Source: an uncultured Agathobacter sp. (lineage in GTDB: Bacteria > Bacillota > Clostridia > Lachnospirales > Lachnospiraceae). Taken from it: 64,000 nucleotides of DNA. A program made the position numbers and the translations under genes. Below, in pieces: positions 31,531 to 39,751 of the stretch. The notes beneath the pieces are model-generated. The model was not told where the DNA came from. It searched no databases and saw only the letters and a program-made list of their open reading frames with translations. The stretch lies in assembly GCA_910587655.1 (NCBI GenBank), contig CAJUND010000004.1:47937-111936 (forward strand), written 5' to 3'. Position 1 is the stretch's first letter, and each line of letters opens with the position of its first letter.

Positions 31531-33331
31531 CTAATTTCAACACACTCATAAACGCCTCCTGCGGCACTTCCACCGTACCAATCTGCCGCATGCGTTTCTT
31601 TCCTTCCTTCTGCTTTTCAAGCAGCTTCTTTTTACGGGAAATATCCCCGCCATAACATTTTGCAAGCACGTCCTTGCGCAGTGCCTTGACCGTCTCCCTT
31701 GCAATCACCTTTCCGTTTACTGCTGCCTGAATCGGAACCTCAAACAGATGCCTTGGAATTTCTGTTTTCAGACGCTCGCACATCTTTCTCCCCCTGTCGT
31801 ATGCACTGTCCTTAAACACAATAAAGGAAAGGGCGTCCACCATCTCTCTGTTAATTAAAATATCCAGCTTCACAAGCTCCGAACGCTCGTACCCCTTCAT
31901 TTCATAATCAAAGGATGCGTATCCCCTGGAACGGGATTTTAAAGCGTCAAAGAAATCATAAATAATCTCATTTAACGGCATGTCATATTTGATCAGCGCA
32001 CGTGTCTCCTCAATGTAATCCATGCTGATATAAATTCCCCGCCGTTCCTGGCAGAGTTTCATAATGGCTCCCACATATTCAGCAGTTACCATAATTTCAG
32101 CGGATACAAACGGTTCTTCCATATACTCAATTTCGGACGGGTCAGGCAGGTTGGAAGGATTCGTTAAATCAATCACTTCCCCGTTTGTTTTATGCACCTT
32201 GTAAATAACACCGGGCGCCGTCGTCACAAGGTCAAGGTTAAACTCCCGCTCCAGACGCTCCTGTATAATTTCCAGATGCAGAAGACCCAGAAAACCGCAG
32301 CGGAATCCAAATCCCAGCGCCAGCGAAGTCTCCGGTTCATAGTGCAAAGAAGCGTCGTTTATCTGAAGCTTTTCCAGTGCGTCCCGCAAATCCGGGTATT
32401 TCGCGCTGTCCGCCGGATAAAGTCCGCAGTACACCATGGGATTGACCTTTTTATATCCCGGAAGCGGCTCTGCGCACGGATTTTCGCTTTCCGTTACGGT
32501 ATCACCGACCTGGGTATCCCTGACATTTTTTATGCTGGCGGCAATATACCCGACCATTCCTGCGGAAAGTCCGTCGCAGGGAATAAACTGTCCTGCCCCG
32601 AAATAGCCGACTTCTGTCACCTGTGCCTCCGCAGCAGTCGCCATCATTTTTATTTTGGTTCCTGTTTTGACCGTCCCCTCCATAATCCGGCAGAACACAA
32701 TCACACCCTTATAGGAATCATAAAGCGCATCAAACACCAGCGCCTGCAGCGGCGCATCCGGATTACCGCCCGGAGCCGGTATTTTCTGCACCACCTGCTC
32801 TAAAACCTCCTCGATATTCAGTCCTGTCTTTGCGGAAATACGCGGGGCGTCCATTGCCTCGATTCCGACCACGTCCTCGATTTCCTGCGCAACCTCATCC
32901 GGTCTTGCGCTTGGAAGGTCAATTTTATTGATAACCGGAAGTACGTCAAGGTCATGGTCGATTGCAAGGTAAACATTGGCAAGCGTCTGCGCCTCCACCC
33001 CCTGCGCCGCGTCCACCACAAGGATTGCCCCGTCGCAGGCGGCAAGGCTTCTGGAAACCTCGTAATTAAAATCCACATGTCCCGGCGTGTCAATCAGATT
33101 AAAAATATATTCCTCCCCGTCTTTTGCATGGTAAATAATACGCACTGCCTGCGACTTTATGGTAATGCCGCGTTCACGCTCAAGGTCCATATTGTCAAGT
33201 ACCTGCGCCTGCATTTCGCGGCTGGTCAGCGTGCCTGTTTTTTCAATAATCCGGTCTGCAAGTGTGGATTTGCCGTGGTCGATATGGGCAATAATGCAGA
33301 AATTCCGGATTTTACTCTGGTCTGTTGTCAT
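31520..33331 (-). CDS. lepA: Elongation factor 4 (LepA)
   Basis: Ribosome-associated translational GTPase. The 603-residue product has the GTP-binding motifs AHIDHGKSTLADRII, DTPGHVDFNYEVSR and NKIDLPSA, domains II and III, and the LepA-specific C-terminal domain ending PQEAFMSVLKLDED. It is the first gene of the lepA-hemW unit, after the salvage operon. A weak promoter candidate lies in the short gap upstream. Confidence 0.98.
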   Translation of the reverse strand: MTTDQSKIRNFCIIAHIDHGKSTLADRIIEKTGTLTSREMQAQVLDNMDLERERGITIKSQAVRIIYHAKDGEEYIFNLIDTPGHVDFNYEVSRSLAACDGAILVVDAAQGVEAQTLANVYLAIDHDLDVLPVINKIDLPSARPDEVAQEIEDVVGIEAMDAPRISAKTGLNIEEVLEQVVQKIPAPGGNPDAPLQALVFDALYDSYKGVIVFCRIMEGTVKTGTKIKMMATAAEAQVTEVGYFGAGQFIPCDGLSAGMVGYIAASIKNVRDTQVGDTVTESENPCAEPLPGYKKVNPMVYCGLYPADSAKYPDLRDALEKLQINDASLHYEPETSLALGFGFRCGFLGLLHLEIIQERLEREFNLDLVTTAPGVIYKVHKTNGEVIDLTNPSNLPDPSEIEYMEEPFVSAEIMVTAEYVGAIMKLCQERRGIYISMDYIEETRALIKYDMPLNEIIYDFFDALKSRSRGYASFDYEMKGYERSELVKLDILINREMVDALSFIVFKDSAYDRGRKMCERLKTEIPRHLFEVPIQAAVNGKVIARETVKALRKDVLAKCYGGDISRKKKLLEKQKEGKKRMRQIGTVEVPQEAFMSVLKLDED

Positions 33332-33374
33332 AATTTTTCTTCCTCAAATATGATATATTTTTCTTTGCTTACTC

Positions 33375-33402
33375 ATTATAACAAAAACTTCCTAAATAGC
33401 AA
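33375..33402 (-). promoter_or_regulatory. Candidate promoter of lepA
   Basis: Minus strand: TTGCTA at 33402-33397, 16-bp spacer, perfect TATAAT at 33380-33375. The -35 lies in the last codons of add. It is only moderately convincing. Confidence 0.4.
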
Positions 33403-34399
33403 ACAGGGACGCCCACTTTTTCCAGAGCGTCTGCTTCACGTCATCATCACAGAAGCAGCCTGCGATAGACGCTTTATAAACTTTTTCACACGCAGCGTCG
33501 TTTAACATCCCGGCATCCGCAAGCCGCATAAACTCATCCGTCAGGGTCGTATCGCTCACCGTCCGGTTATCAGTATTAATGGAAAGCGGGATACCCGCCC
33601 TTAAAAATTCCACAAACGGATATGTGGAAAAATCCGTAACTGCTTTTGTTTGTAAATTACTGGTCGGACAAAGCTCCACACCGATTTTTTCCCTGGCACA
33701 AAGCTCCATTAGCTCCCGGTCTCCTGCCATGGCGATTCCATGTCCAATCCGTTTTGCACCAAGGGAAATGGCAGCACGTATATTTTCTGTGCTGCCGCAT
33801 TCCCCGGAATGAATCGTGGCAGGCATCCCGTTCTTTTTCGCATAGGAAAACAGTTCTTTATAATCCGCCGTCGGATATGTTTTTTCATCCCCTGCGAGGT
33901 CACAGCCGCAGACTCCCGCACCGAGAAACTCACGCGCCTCTTTCAGCATGGATAAATTCGTTTCCATATCCAGTCCGCGCATGGTACAGACAATGATGGA
34001 CGTCAGAATATCCGCTTCTTTTTCCGCCTCTTTTAAACCGTTATTCACGCTCTCAATAATATCCCTGACCGCCAGTCCCTGTTTCGTGGAAAAAGACGGT
34101 GCAAACCGAACTTCCAGGTAAACCACATGTTCTTTTGCCGCTGCAAGGGCAAGGTCTTTTGCTGCCAGAAAAAGTCCCTCCTTTGTCTGCAGGGCAAGAA
34201 GCGGAAGGTCAAAGCATTTTAAATATTCCGAAAGGCTGCCGCAGTTCATCGGAGCCGCAAGCAGATGTTCCAGCTGCTCTACCGTATAATCTTCCCCTGC
34301 ATCCTTTAACAGCCGCGCCGCAAGCGCCGGGCTTAAAGAGCCGTCCAGATGGCAGTGCAGTTCTATTTTTGGCATGTTATAAGCCGTAAAACGAATCAT
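33392..34399 (-). CDS. add: Adenosine deaminase
   Basis: Deaminates adenosine or deoxyadenosine to inosine. The 335-residue TIM-barrel enzyme has the zinc ligands in ELHCHLDGSL (His15, His17), TIHSGECGS, KRIGHGIAMAGD and the NTDNRTVSDTTL segment. It is last in a salvage operon with phosphopentomutase, cytidine deaminase and uridine phosphorylase. GGAAGG lies 10 bases before the ATG. Confidence 0.94.
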   Translation of the reverse strand: MIRFTAYNMPKIELHCHLDGSLSPALAARLLKDAGEDYTVEQLEHLLAAPMNCGSLSEYLKCFDLPLLALQTKEGLFLAAKDLALAAAKEHVVYLEVRFAPSFSTKQGLAVRDIIESVNNGLKEAEKEADILTSIIVCTMRGLDMETNLSMLKEAREFLGAGVCGCDLAGDEKTYPTADYKELFSYAKKNGMPATIHSGECGSTENIRAAISLGAKRIGHGIAMAGDRELMELCAREKIGVELCPTSNLQTKAVTDFSTYPFVEFLRAGIPLSINTDNRTVSDTTLTDEFMRLADAGMLNDAACEKVYKASIAGCFCDDDVKQTLWKKWASLFAI

Positions 34400-34428
34400 A
34401 ATTCTTTTTCCTTCCGTTCTTTCCGTTA

Positions 34429-35619
34429 TTATTTCAGCAGACGCATCAGTGAAGTACCGATACCCCCGTCCGGCAGCGGCACATCAAAATTATCAGCAAT
34501 TGTTGCACCGGTCACGGCAAACGTATCCTGCGTTTCCAGTTTTCCGTTTCCTTTGTGGGATTTGGAATAAATGAGTAACGGCACCTGTTCCCTCGTGTGG
34601 TCCGTCCCATGAAACGTCGGGTCGTTTCCGTGATCCGCCGTAATCATCAAAAGATCGTCATGCCTTAAACGCAGAAGCAGTTCTCCCAGCTTTTTATCAA
34701 AATGCTCAATTTCCTCCCCGTAACCAGCCGGGTTTCTCCTGTGCCCCCACTTCGCATCAAAATCCACAAGATTAGTAAAACAAAGTCCGGTAAAATCCTT
34801 TCCCGCAATTTCAATGGTCTGTTCCATGCCATGCACGCTGCTGTCGGAATGATGGCTCTCCGTAATTCCGGAACCTGAAAAAATATCATTGATTTTCCCA
34901 ACGGAAATCACGGCATAACCTGCACGCCAGAGTGCATTTAACACCGTATCCGCAGGCGGCAGGGCATAGTCACGGCGGTTGCTGGTACGGACAAATTCCC
35001 CCTTTTTTCTTCCGGTATACGGTCTTGCAATCACACGCCCCACACGCCATTCATCACGCATGGTAAGCTCCCTTGCAATTTCACAGTAATGGTAAAGCGT
35101 ATCCAGTCCCATGGTTTCCTCATTGCCGCAAATCTGCAGCACAGAATCCGCAGAGGTGTAAACAATCAGCTTCCCCTCATGAATTTCCTGTTCGCCAAGC
35201 TCGTCAAGAATCGCCGTACCGCTTGCTGATTTATTTCCAATGATTTTCCGTCCGGTCTTTTTTTCCAGCTCTGTAATCAGTTCTTTCGGAAATCCGGTAT
35301 CTGTAAAAGTAATAAAGGGTTTCATAGTTAAAAGACCCATCATTTCCCAGTGCCCGGTCATGGTATCTTTTCCATTGCTGGCTTCATTTAAGGCAGCGTA
35401 ATACCCCAGTGTTTCCTCCTGCGGTTTTACCTGCTTTAACGGTTTTAAACTGGCAAGCCCAAGCTTCGCCAGATTCGGGATATCCAGATGCGCCACGGTT
35501 TCTGAAATATGTCCCAGCGTATCCGCCCCGGCATCCCCGAATTTATCAGCATCTGCCATTGCCCCGATGCCCAGGGAATCCAGAACAATTAAAAAAATAC
35601 GGTTATAAAAATTTTTCAT
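34429..35619 (-). CDS. deoB: Phosphopentomutase
   Basis: Interconverts ribose-1-phosphate (or deoxyribose-1-phosphate) and the 5-phosphate, feeding nucleoside sugars into central metabolism. The 396-residue alkaline-phosphatase-superfamily enzyme has IVLDSLGIGAMADADKFGDAG at the metal-binding N-terminus. DTMTGHWEMMG carries the phospho-acceptor Thr, and MITADHGNDP and FHGTDHTREQVPLL supply the remaining metal ligands. It acts on the product of the phosphorylase encoded two genes upstream. Confidence 0.96.
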   Translation of the reverse strand: MKNFYNRIFLIVLDSLGIGAMADADKFGDAGADTLGHISETVAHLDIPNLAKLGLASLKPLKQVKPQEETLGYYAALNEASNGKDTMTGHWEMMGLLTMKPFITFTDTGFPKELITELEKKTGRKIIGNKSASGTAILDELGEQEIHEGKLIVYTSADSVLQICGNEETMGLDTLYHYCEIARELTMRDEWRVGRVIARPYTGRKKGEFVRTSNRRDYALPPADTVLNALWRAGYAVISVGKINDIFSGSGITESHHSDSSVHGMEQTIEIAGKDFTGLCFTNLVDFDAKWGHRRNPAGYGEEIEHFDKKLGELLLRLRHDDLLMITADHGNDPTFHGTDHTREQVPLLIYSKSHKGNGKLETQDTFAVTGATIADNFDVPLPDGGIGTSLMRLLK

Positions 35620-35635
35620 ACGGCCGCCTCTCCAT

Positions 35636-36073
35636 TTATGCTATATCATCCGGTCCAAAACCCATGGGAAGCAGTTCTTCCAGCGTAAAGATTTTATGGT
35701 TCTCCATGGACTGTACCAGAATTATTTGAAACTCCCCTGGATGACAAAATTCCATCATCACCTGTCTGCATACACCGCAGGGCGGGCAGAAATCTTTCAC
35801 TGCGGCTGACTTTGCACCGCCGGCAACTGCAATCGCCGTAAACTCCCGTTCCCCTTCGCTGACTGCTTTAAAAAATGCCGTGCGTTCCGCACAGTTTGTC
35901 GGTGTGTAGGCTGCATTTTCGATATTGCAGCCCCCGTAAATATTTCCTGATTTTGTAAGCAGCGCCGCCCCGACACTGAAACCGGAATACGGACTGTATG
36001 ACTTTTCCCTTGCAGATAATGCAAGCTCTGCCAGTTTTTTTATTTCTATTTCACTCATTTTTGGATTGTTCAA
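35636..36073 (-). CDS. cdd: Cytidine deaminase
   Basis: Converts cytidine and deoxycytidine to uridine forms. The 145-residue product is the short tetrameric type: SPYSGFSVGAALLTKSGNIYGGCNIENAAYTPTNCAERTA holds the His/Cys-Ala-Glu zinc site, and CPPCGVCRQVMMEF supplies the other two zinc cysteines. It overlaps the udp stop by 4 bp, so uridine made here is cleaved by its neighbour. Confidence 0.95.
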   Translation of the reverse strand: MNNPKMSEIEIKKLAELALSAREKSYSPYSGFSVGAALLTKSGNIYGGCNIENAAYTPTNCAERTAFFKAVSEGEREFTAIAVAGGAKSAAVKDFCPPCGVCRQVMMEFCHPGEFQIILVQSMENHKIFTLEELLPMGFGPDDIA

Positions 36074-36846
36074 TCTTTATCCTCCTGAATCAGCAGACGA
36101 ACGGCTTCCACAACCGTCTGTACCGCCGGAGCCGTATCATGTACCTGGACGTTGGAAAGTCCTTTTTTTTCTCGTTCCTGGTTGGCAAGCACAAGCAGGC
36201 AGGAACCGACGCGCACGCGAAGAAAACTGCCCGCAATAAAAAGGGCTGCCGTCTCCATTTCCGATGCAAGGCATCCCATCCGAATCCACGCCTGCCACTT
36301 GTTTTCCAGCTCATAGGACACCGGCATCACCTGCGGTTCATGCTGTCCGAAAAAGGAATCCTTGCTCTGCACCACGCCCACATGGTATTTAAAATGATTC
36401 TGCTTTGCTGCAGATACCAGCGCATTTGTCACCGAAAAATCAGAAACCGCCGGAAATTCGTGCGGCGCATATTCATGGCTTGTCCCTTCCATACGGATGG
36501 CGCCGTTTGCAATCACAAGATCACCGCCTAAAATATTTTCCTGCATTCCCCCGCAGGTACCAATGCGTATAAATGTATGCGCCCCGCACTTTACCAGTTC
36601 TTCAATGGCGATTGCCGCGGACGGTCCGCCAATCCCTGTGGAAGTCACGCTCACCTTTACACCGTCCAGCATTCCCGTATAAGTGGTAAATTCCCTGTTG
36701 TCTGCAACCGGCATGGGCTGCTCCAGAAATTCTGCAATTTTACTGCACCGCTTCGGATCTCCCGGAAGGATGACGTAAGAACCGATATCCCCCGGTCCCA
36801 CGCCGGTGTGGTACTGTTTCCCAGCGCCCTGTGTATAGTCAACCAT
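36070..36846 (-). CDS. udp: Uridine phosphorylase (nucleoside phosphorylase family 1)
   Basis: A 258-residue nucleoside phosphorylase. VILPGDPKRCSKIAEFL binds phosphate, GIGGPSAAIAIEELVKCGA is the diagnostic PNP/UDP family 1 signature, and RIGTCGGMQ follows. The combination with cytidine deaminase favours uridine as substrate. It is the first gene of the udp-cdd-deoB-add operon and has AGGAGG upstream. Its promoter and a 15-bp inverted repeat lie directly upstream. Confidence 0.9.
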   Translation of the reverse strand: MVDYTQGAGKQYHTGVGPGDIGSYVILPGDPKRCSKIAEFLEQPMPVADNREFTTYTGMLDGVKVSVTSTGIGGPSAAIAIEELVKCGAHTFIRIGTCGGMQENILGGDLVIANGAIRMEGTSHEYAPHEFPAVSDFSVTNALVSAAKQNHFKYHVGVVQSKDSFFGQHEPQVMPVSYELENKWQAWIRMGCLASEMETAALFIAGSFLRVRVGSCLLVLANQEREKKGLSNVQVHDTAPAVQTVVEAVRLLIQEDKD

Positions 36847-36863
36847 ACTTATCCTCCTGTATC

Positions 36864-36902
36864 ATAATAGGTAATATCTCCCTTATGGATATTACCTATT
36901 AT
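36864..36902. promoter_or_regulatory. 15-bp inverted repeat at the udp operon start site
   Basis: Perfect arms at 36864-36878 and 36888-36902 (core AATAGGTAATATC) around a 9-nt loop. It overlaps the -10 and start site of the udp promoter, so a repressor operator is likely; a leader hairpin is the alternative. Confidence 0.7.
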
Positions 36903-36927
36903 ACCCTTATTACGCCCCCTTTTTCAA
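36898..36927 (-). promoter_or_regulatory. Sigma-A promoter of the nucleoside-salvage operon
   Basis: Minus strand: TTGAAA at 36927-36922, 18-bp spacer, TATAAT at 36903-36898. The -35 lies within the last codons of spoIIP. Confidence 0.65.
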
Positions 36928-38118
36928 TACTTTTGCAAGCAGTTCTGCCAGCGGCTCCATTGCATTTTTTGCCTCTTTTACCGTATTGGTCTGCGCCCCC
37001 ACTTCCACCAGCATGGATTTCGGACAGAAATGCATGTTGTAACGGTATCCTTTTAAATAAATCCGCCTTGTAAATCCCGGATAAGTTTCTGCGGCTGCAA
37101 GCTGCATCTGGAATGAAAAAGCAAGATTATTTTCAATATAGGGATTTTTCAGATAGGCGATATCACCGGTCGCCGTGGTACGGCTCAGTCCGTTGAAAAA
37201 CATAATCTGTGCCGTTTTTTTGCCGTTTATTTCTGTTGTGAGACGTGTTTTTTCATTCACTCCGTCCCTATGTAAATCTATCACTACCTGAATGGATGGA
37301 TTTTCCTTAATCAGCTGTTCCACAGGACCTGCGGCATTGGAATAGGCATGGTCCCTGTCGCCCACATCATATTTTCCCTTATGGTGCAGCACCTGAAATC
37401 CTTTGTCCTCAAGAAGCTGCGTCAAATAATCCCCGACGCCTACCACGGTGGTGGAATCATCCCCTGCCCTGGAATCTTTATATCCCTCCTGCGAGTGGGT
37501 ATGGTAAATTAAAATCTGCGGTCCGTCCACGCTCCGGTCAATGGTTAAATCCGGTCCGAGCAGTTTATCCGCATTCAGCTGGTCCCTGCCAATTGTGGTT
37601 GTATTGTCAATCTGGAAAAACGTCTGTCTTAAATAATCATAGTCATCCAGTTTTTTCCGGTTGACTGCCGTCTTTTTTTCTTTCTTTTCCGTTTCCCTGT
37701 TTTCTTCCGGCTTCTTGTCCTCCGTTTCTGTTTCCGCCTGTTTTCCTTTCTGGTCCATATTTTCTTTTTCCAGGGCCTCTTCATTTTCGGCAATCATCTG
37801 CATGGCCTGCAGGTTTTCCATGGCAGCAAGGTTTTCGTAATAGGAAAGATCCTCCTCCCTCGCCTCATACCACAGCTGTTCCTCATTATATGCAATCGCA
37901 GGATACATGGAAGCCGTCACGTCCTGGTACACGTTCGTTCCTCCTTCATCCTGCACACATAAAAGTCCCGGTATATATATATTCAGCACACCGTTATAGA
38001 ATTTCAGGGACAGATTCTGTCCCAGACTCTGTGCCAGTCCGCCGCCCCAGAAATAAAGGAAACAGCCGACCAGTACAAAATCTATCACCATAAAGAAAAC
38101 AAGCAATTCTCTCCTCAA
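36910..38118 (-). CDS. spoIIP: Stage II sporulation protein P
   Basis: A membrane-anchored amidase/endopeptidase of the DMP complex (SpoIID-M-P), which thins septal peptidoglycan during engulfment. The 402-residue product has an N-terminal transmembrane helix (ELLVFFMVIDFVLVGCFLYF) and a low-complexity Glu/Lys spacer near residues 110-150. The SpoIIP domain carries LIYHTHSQEGY, VIDLHRDGVNE and SMLVEVGAQTNTVKEA (zinc and catalytic residues). The frame opens with TTG at 38118 after GGTGG; no in-frame ATG precedes the membrane helix. gpr is just upstream, as in Bacillus. Confidence 0.93.
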   Translation of the reverse strand: MRRELLVFFMVIDFVLVGCFLYFWGGGLAQSLGQNLSLKFYNGVLNIYIPGLLCVQDEGGTNVYQDVTASMYPAIAYNEEQLWYEAREEDLSYYENLAAMENLQAMQMIAENEEALEKENMDQKGKQAETETEDKKPEENRETEKKEKKTAVNRKKLDDYDYLRQTFFQIDNTTTIGRDQLNADKLLGPDLTIDRSVDGPQILIYHTHSQEGYKDSRAGDDSTTVVGVGDYLTQLLEDKGFQVLHHKGKYDVGDRDHAYSNAAGPVEQLIKENPSIQVVIDLHRDGVNEKTRLTTEINGKKTAQIMFFNGLSRTTATGDIAYLKNPYIENNLAFSFQMQLAAAETYPGFTRRIYLKGYRYNMHFCPKSMLVEVGAQTNTVKEAKNAMEPLAELLAKVLKKGA

Positions 38119-38138
38119 ACCATCACCACCTCAAAGCA

Positions 38139-39173
38139 TTATATGCTCCTGCCCTCTTCCTTATTCCCGAGCAGTGCAATATTTAACCCTTCTGAAATCA
38201 GAAAGCTCAGCTGTTTGATGGAGTCGTCAATGTTTTTCGGCGTCACAAAAAGTCCGTTTAACTGCGGGGATAAAAGCTCCCTTGCCAGTTCCTGTCTTTC
38301 ATGTTCATCCAGCTTCTGAAGGTCCGAAAGGGACATTGCCTCGATGAATGTAGTCATGGCATCGGACACAATGGTTGCTGCGTCCACAACAGTCGGAACA
38401 CCAAGTGAAATTACCGGTACTCCCACACTTTTTTTGTTTAACGCATTTCTGTGGTTTCCGATTCCGCTTCCCGGCGTAATTCCGGTATCCGTCAGCTGGA
38501 TGGTACGTCCGAGCCTTTTGACACTGCGTGCAGCCAGTGCATCTACCGTAATGACAAAATCCGGTTTCGTTTCCTTTACCACACCCCGCAGAATTTCCAC
38601 ACATTCCATGCCGGTCTGTGCCATCACACCCGGAACAATTCCGCTGACCCTGCTTACATCCTCATCCGCAAAGGCATATTTACCAAATTCATTAATAATA
38701 TGCCTTGTGATAAAAAGATTGTCAACCACCCTTGGTCCCAGTGCGTCCGGCGTCACATCACGGTTACCCAGTCCCACAATGAGTACAGATACTTCCAGTC
38801 CTTTTTTTAAGTCCTTCTCCACCGTTTTTACCGGAAGCATTTCCCTTAAAATCCGGGCAAGCTCCATGGAAATATCCCTGTGGTATCCCTCATCCTCCTC
38901 AATCATTTCCGGCGCTTCAATGGTGACATAAGTACCCTTCGGCCGCCCCATCGCTGCTGATGCATTTTCAGTCTCAATCAGCACGGTACTCACGACAACG
39001 CCGTTTTCCTCTTTCTTCTCAAAAAAACGGACTCCTCTTACTTCTTTCTTGTTTTTCTGCAGGCGTTCCTGCGACTCCAGTGCAAGGTCTGTTCGAATCG
39101 GATAACTTTCTTCCAGCAAGCTTCTTCCCTCCCTATCCTTTAGCATACGCAATTTAATCTGTTTATGTTCCAT
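38139..39173 (-). CDS. gpr: GPR endopeptidase (germination protease)
   Basis: Aspartic-type protease that degrades small acid-soluble spore proteins at germination. The 344-residue product has the propeptide region SYPIRTDLALES, then VLIVGLGNRDVTPDALGPRVVDNLFITRHI and PGVMAQTGMECVEILRGVVKETKPDFVITVDALAARSV, both diagnostic of GPR. It is read divergently from rpsT across a 140-bp gap. A forespore promoter is expected but I could not identify one with confidence. Confidence 0.96.
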   Translation of the reverse strand: MEHKQIKLRMLKDREGRSLLEESYPIRTDLALESQERLQKNKKEVRGVRFFEKKEENGVVVSTVLIETENASAAMGRPKGTYVTIEAPEMIEEDEGYHRDISMELARILREMLPVKTVEKDLKKGLEVSVLIVGLGNRDVTPDALGPRVVDNLFITRHIINEFGKYAFADEDVSRVSGIVPGVMAQTGMECVEILRGVVKETKPDFVITVDALAARSVKRLGRTIQLTDTGITPGSGIGNHRNALNKKSVGVPVISLGVPTVVDAATIVSDAMTTFIEAMSLSDLQKLDEHERQELARELLSPQLNGLFVTPKNIDDSIKQLSFLISEGLNIALLGNKEEGRSI

Positions 39174-39200
39174 TTTCCCCGATTTTTTTCAGATTATGTA

Positions 39201-39229
39201 TTGACAGACTGCCTGGCTTGTCATATTAT
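39201..39229 (+). promoter_or_regulatory. Sigma-A promoter of rpsT
   Basis: TTGACA at 39201-39206, 17-bp spacer, TATTAT at 39224-39229. The leader of about 75 nt before the TTG start could host S20 autoregulation, but I cannot fold it reliably. Confidence 0.85.
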
Positions 39230-39313
39230 ATTCTAGTATGTTTGCGATGAAGCGTCCGTGTCTGTTTCACCGCAGGAACAAGATTATAATTATTTAACAG
39301 GGAGGTGTACAGA

Positions 39314-39577
39314 TTGGCTAACATAAAATCCGCTAAGAAAAGAGTGCTTGTTACAGCTACAAGGACAGCAAGAAACAAATCCATCCGTTCTGAAGTAAAG
39401 ACTTCAATCAAAAAGGTGGAGGCAGCTGTTGCCGGTAAGGATAAAGCTGCTGCACAGGCAGCGCTTACAAATGCAACCAAGGTCATTGAAAAAGCCTGCT
39501 CCAAGGGCGTTTACCACAAAAATAATGCGGCACGCAAGATTTCCCGTCTGGCAAAGCTTGTAAATAATGTTGCTTAA
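39314..39577 (+). CDS. rpsT: Ribosomal protein S20
   Basis: The 87-residue small-subunit protein, MANIKSAKKRVLVTATRTARNKS onward, rich in Lys/Ala as in all S20. The start is TTG at 39314: GGGAGG ends 8 bases before it and the peptide then begins with the canonical ANIKSAKKR. A GTG at 39305 overlaps the Shine-Dalgarno site and is rejected. Non-ATG starts are known for rpsT and may limit its synthesis. Monocistronic, with its own promoter and terminator. Confidence 0.96.
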   Translation: MANIKSAKKRVLVTATRTARNKSIRSEVKTSIKKVEAAVAGKDKAAAQAALTNATKVIEKACSKGVYHKNNAARKISRLAKLVNNVA

Positions 39578-39594
39578 TGAAATATCACAAAGAT

Positions 39595-39630
39595 ACAGTC
39601 CAGTACCGTCATGCTGGGCTGTTTTTTTTT
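39595..39630 (+). terminator. Rho-independent terminator of rpsT
   Basis: Stem ACAGTCCAG/CTGGGCTGT (39595-39603, 39614-39622) with one T-G pair, followed by a run of nine T. Confidence 0.9.
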
Positions 39631-39685
39631 CGGCATACGCCTGTCTGCAAACGTGCACGTTTCCCGGCATTCCGCTATACAATTC

Positions 39686-39713
39686 TTGACTTTTCGTCCC
39701 TTTATGCTAAAAT
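39686..39713 (+). promoter_or_regulatory. Sigma-A promoter of the diguanylate cyclase gene
   Basis: TTGACT at 39686-39691, 16-bp spacer, TAAAAT at 39708-39713, 25 bp before a strong GGGGAGG. Confidence 0.7.
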
Positions 39714-39751
39714 ACTTAATAATAAAAGACAGTTATCGGGGAGGTATTTTT

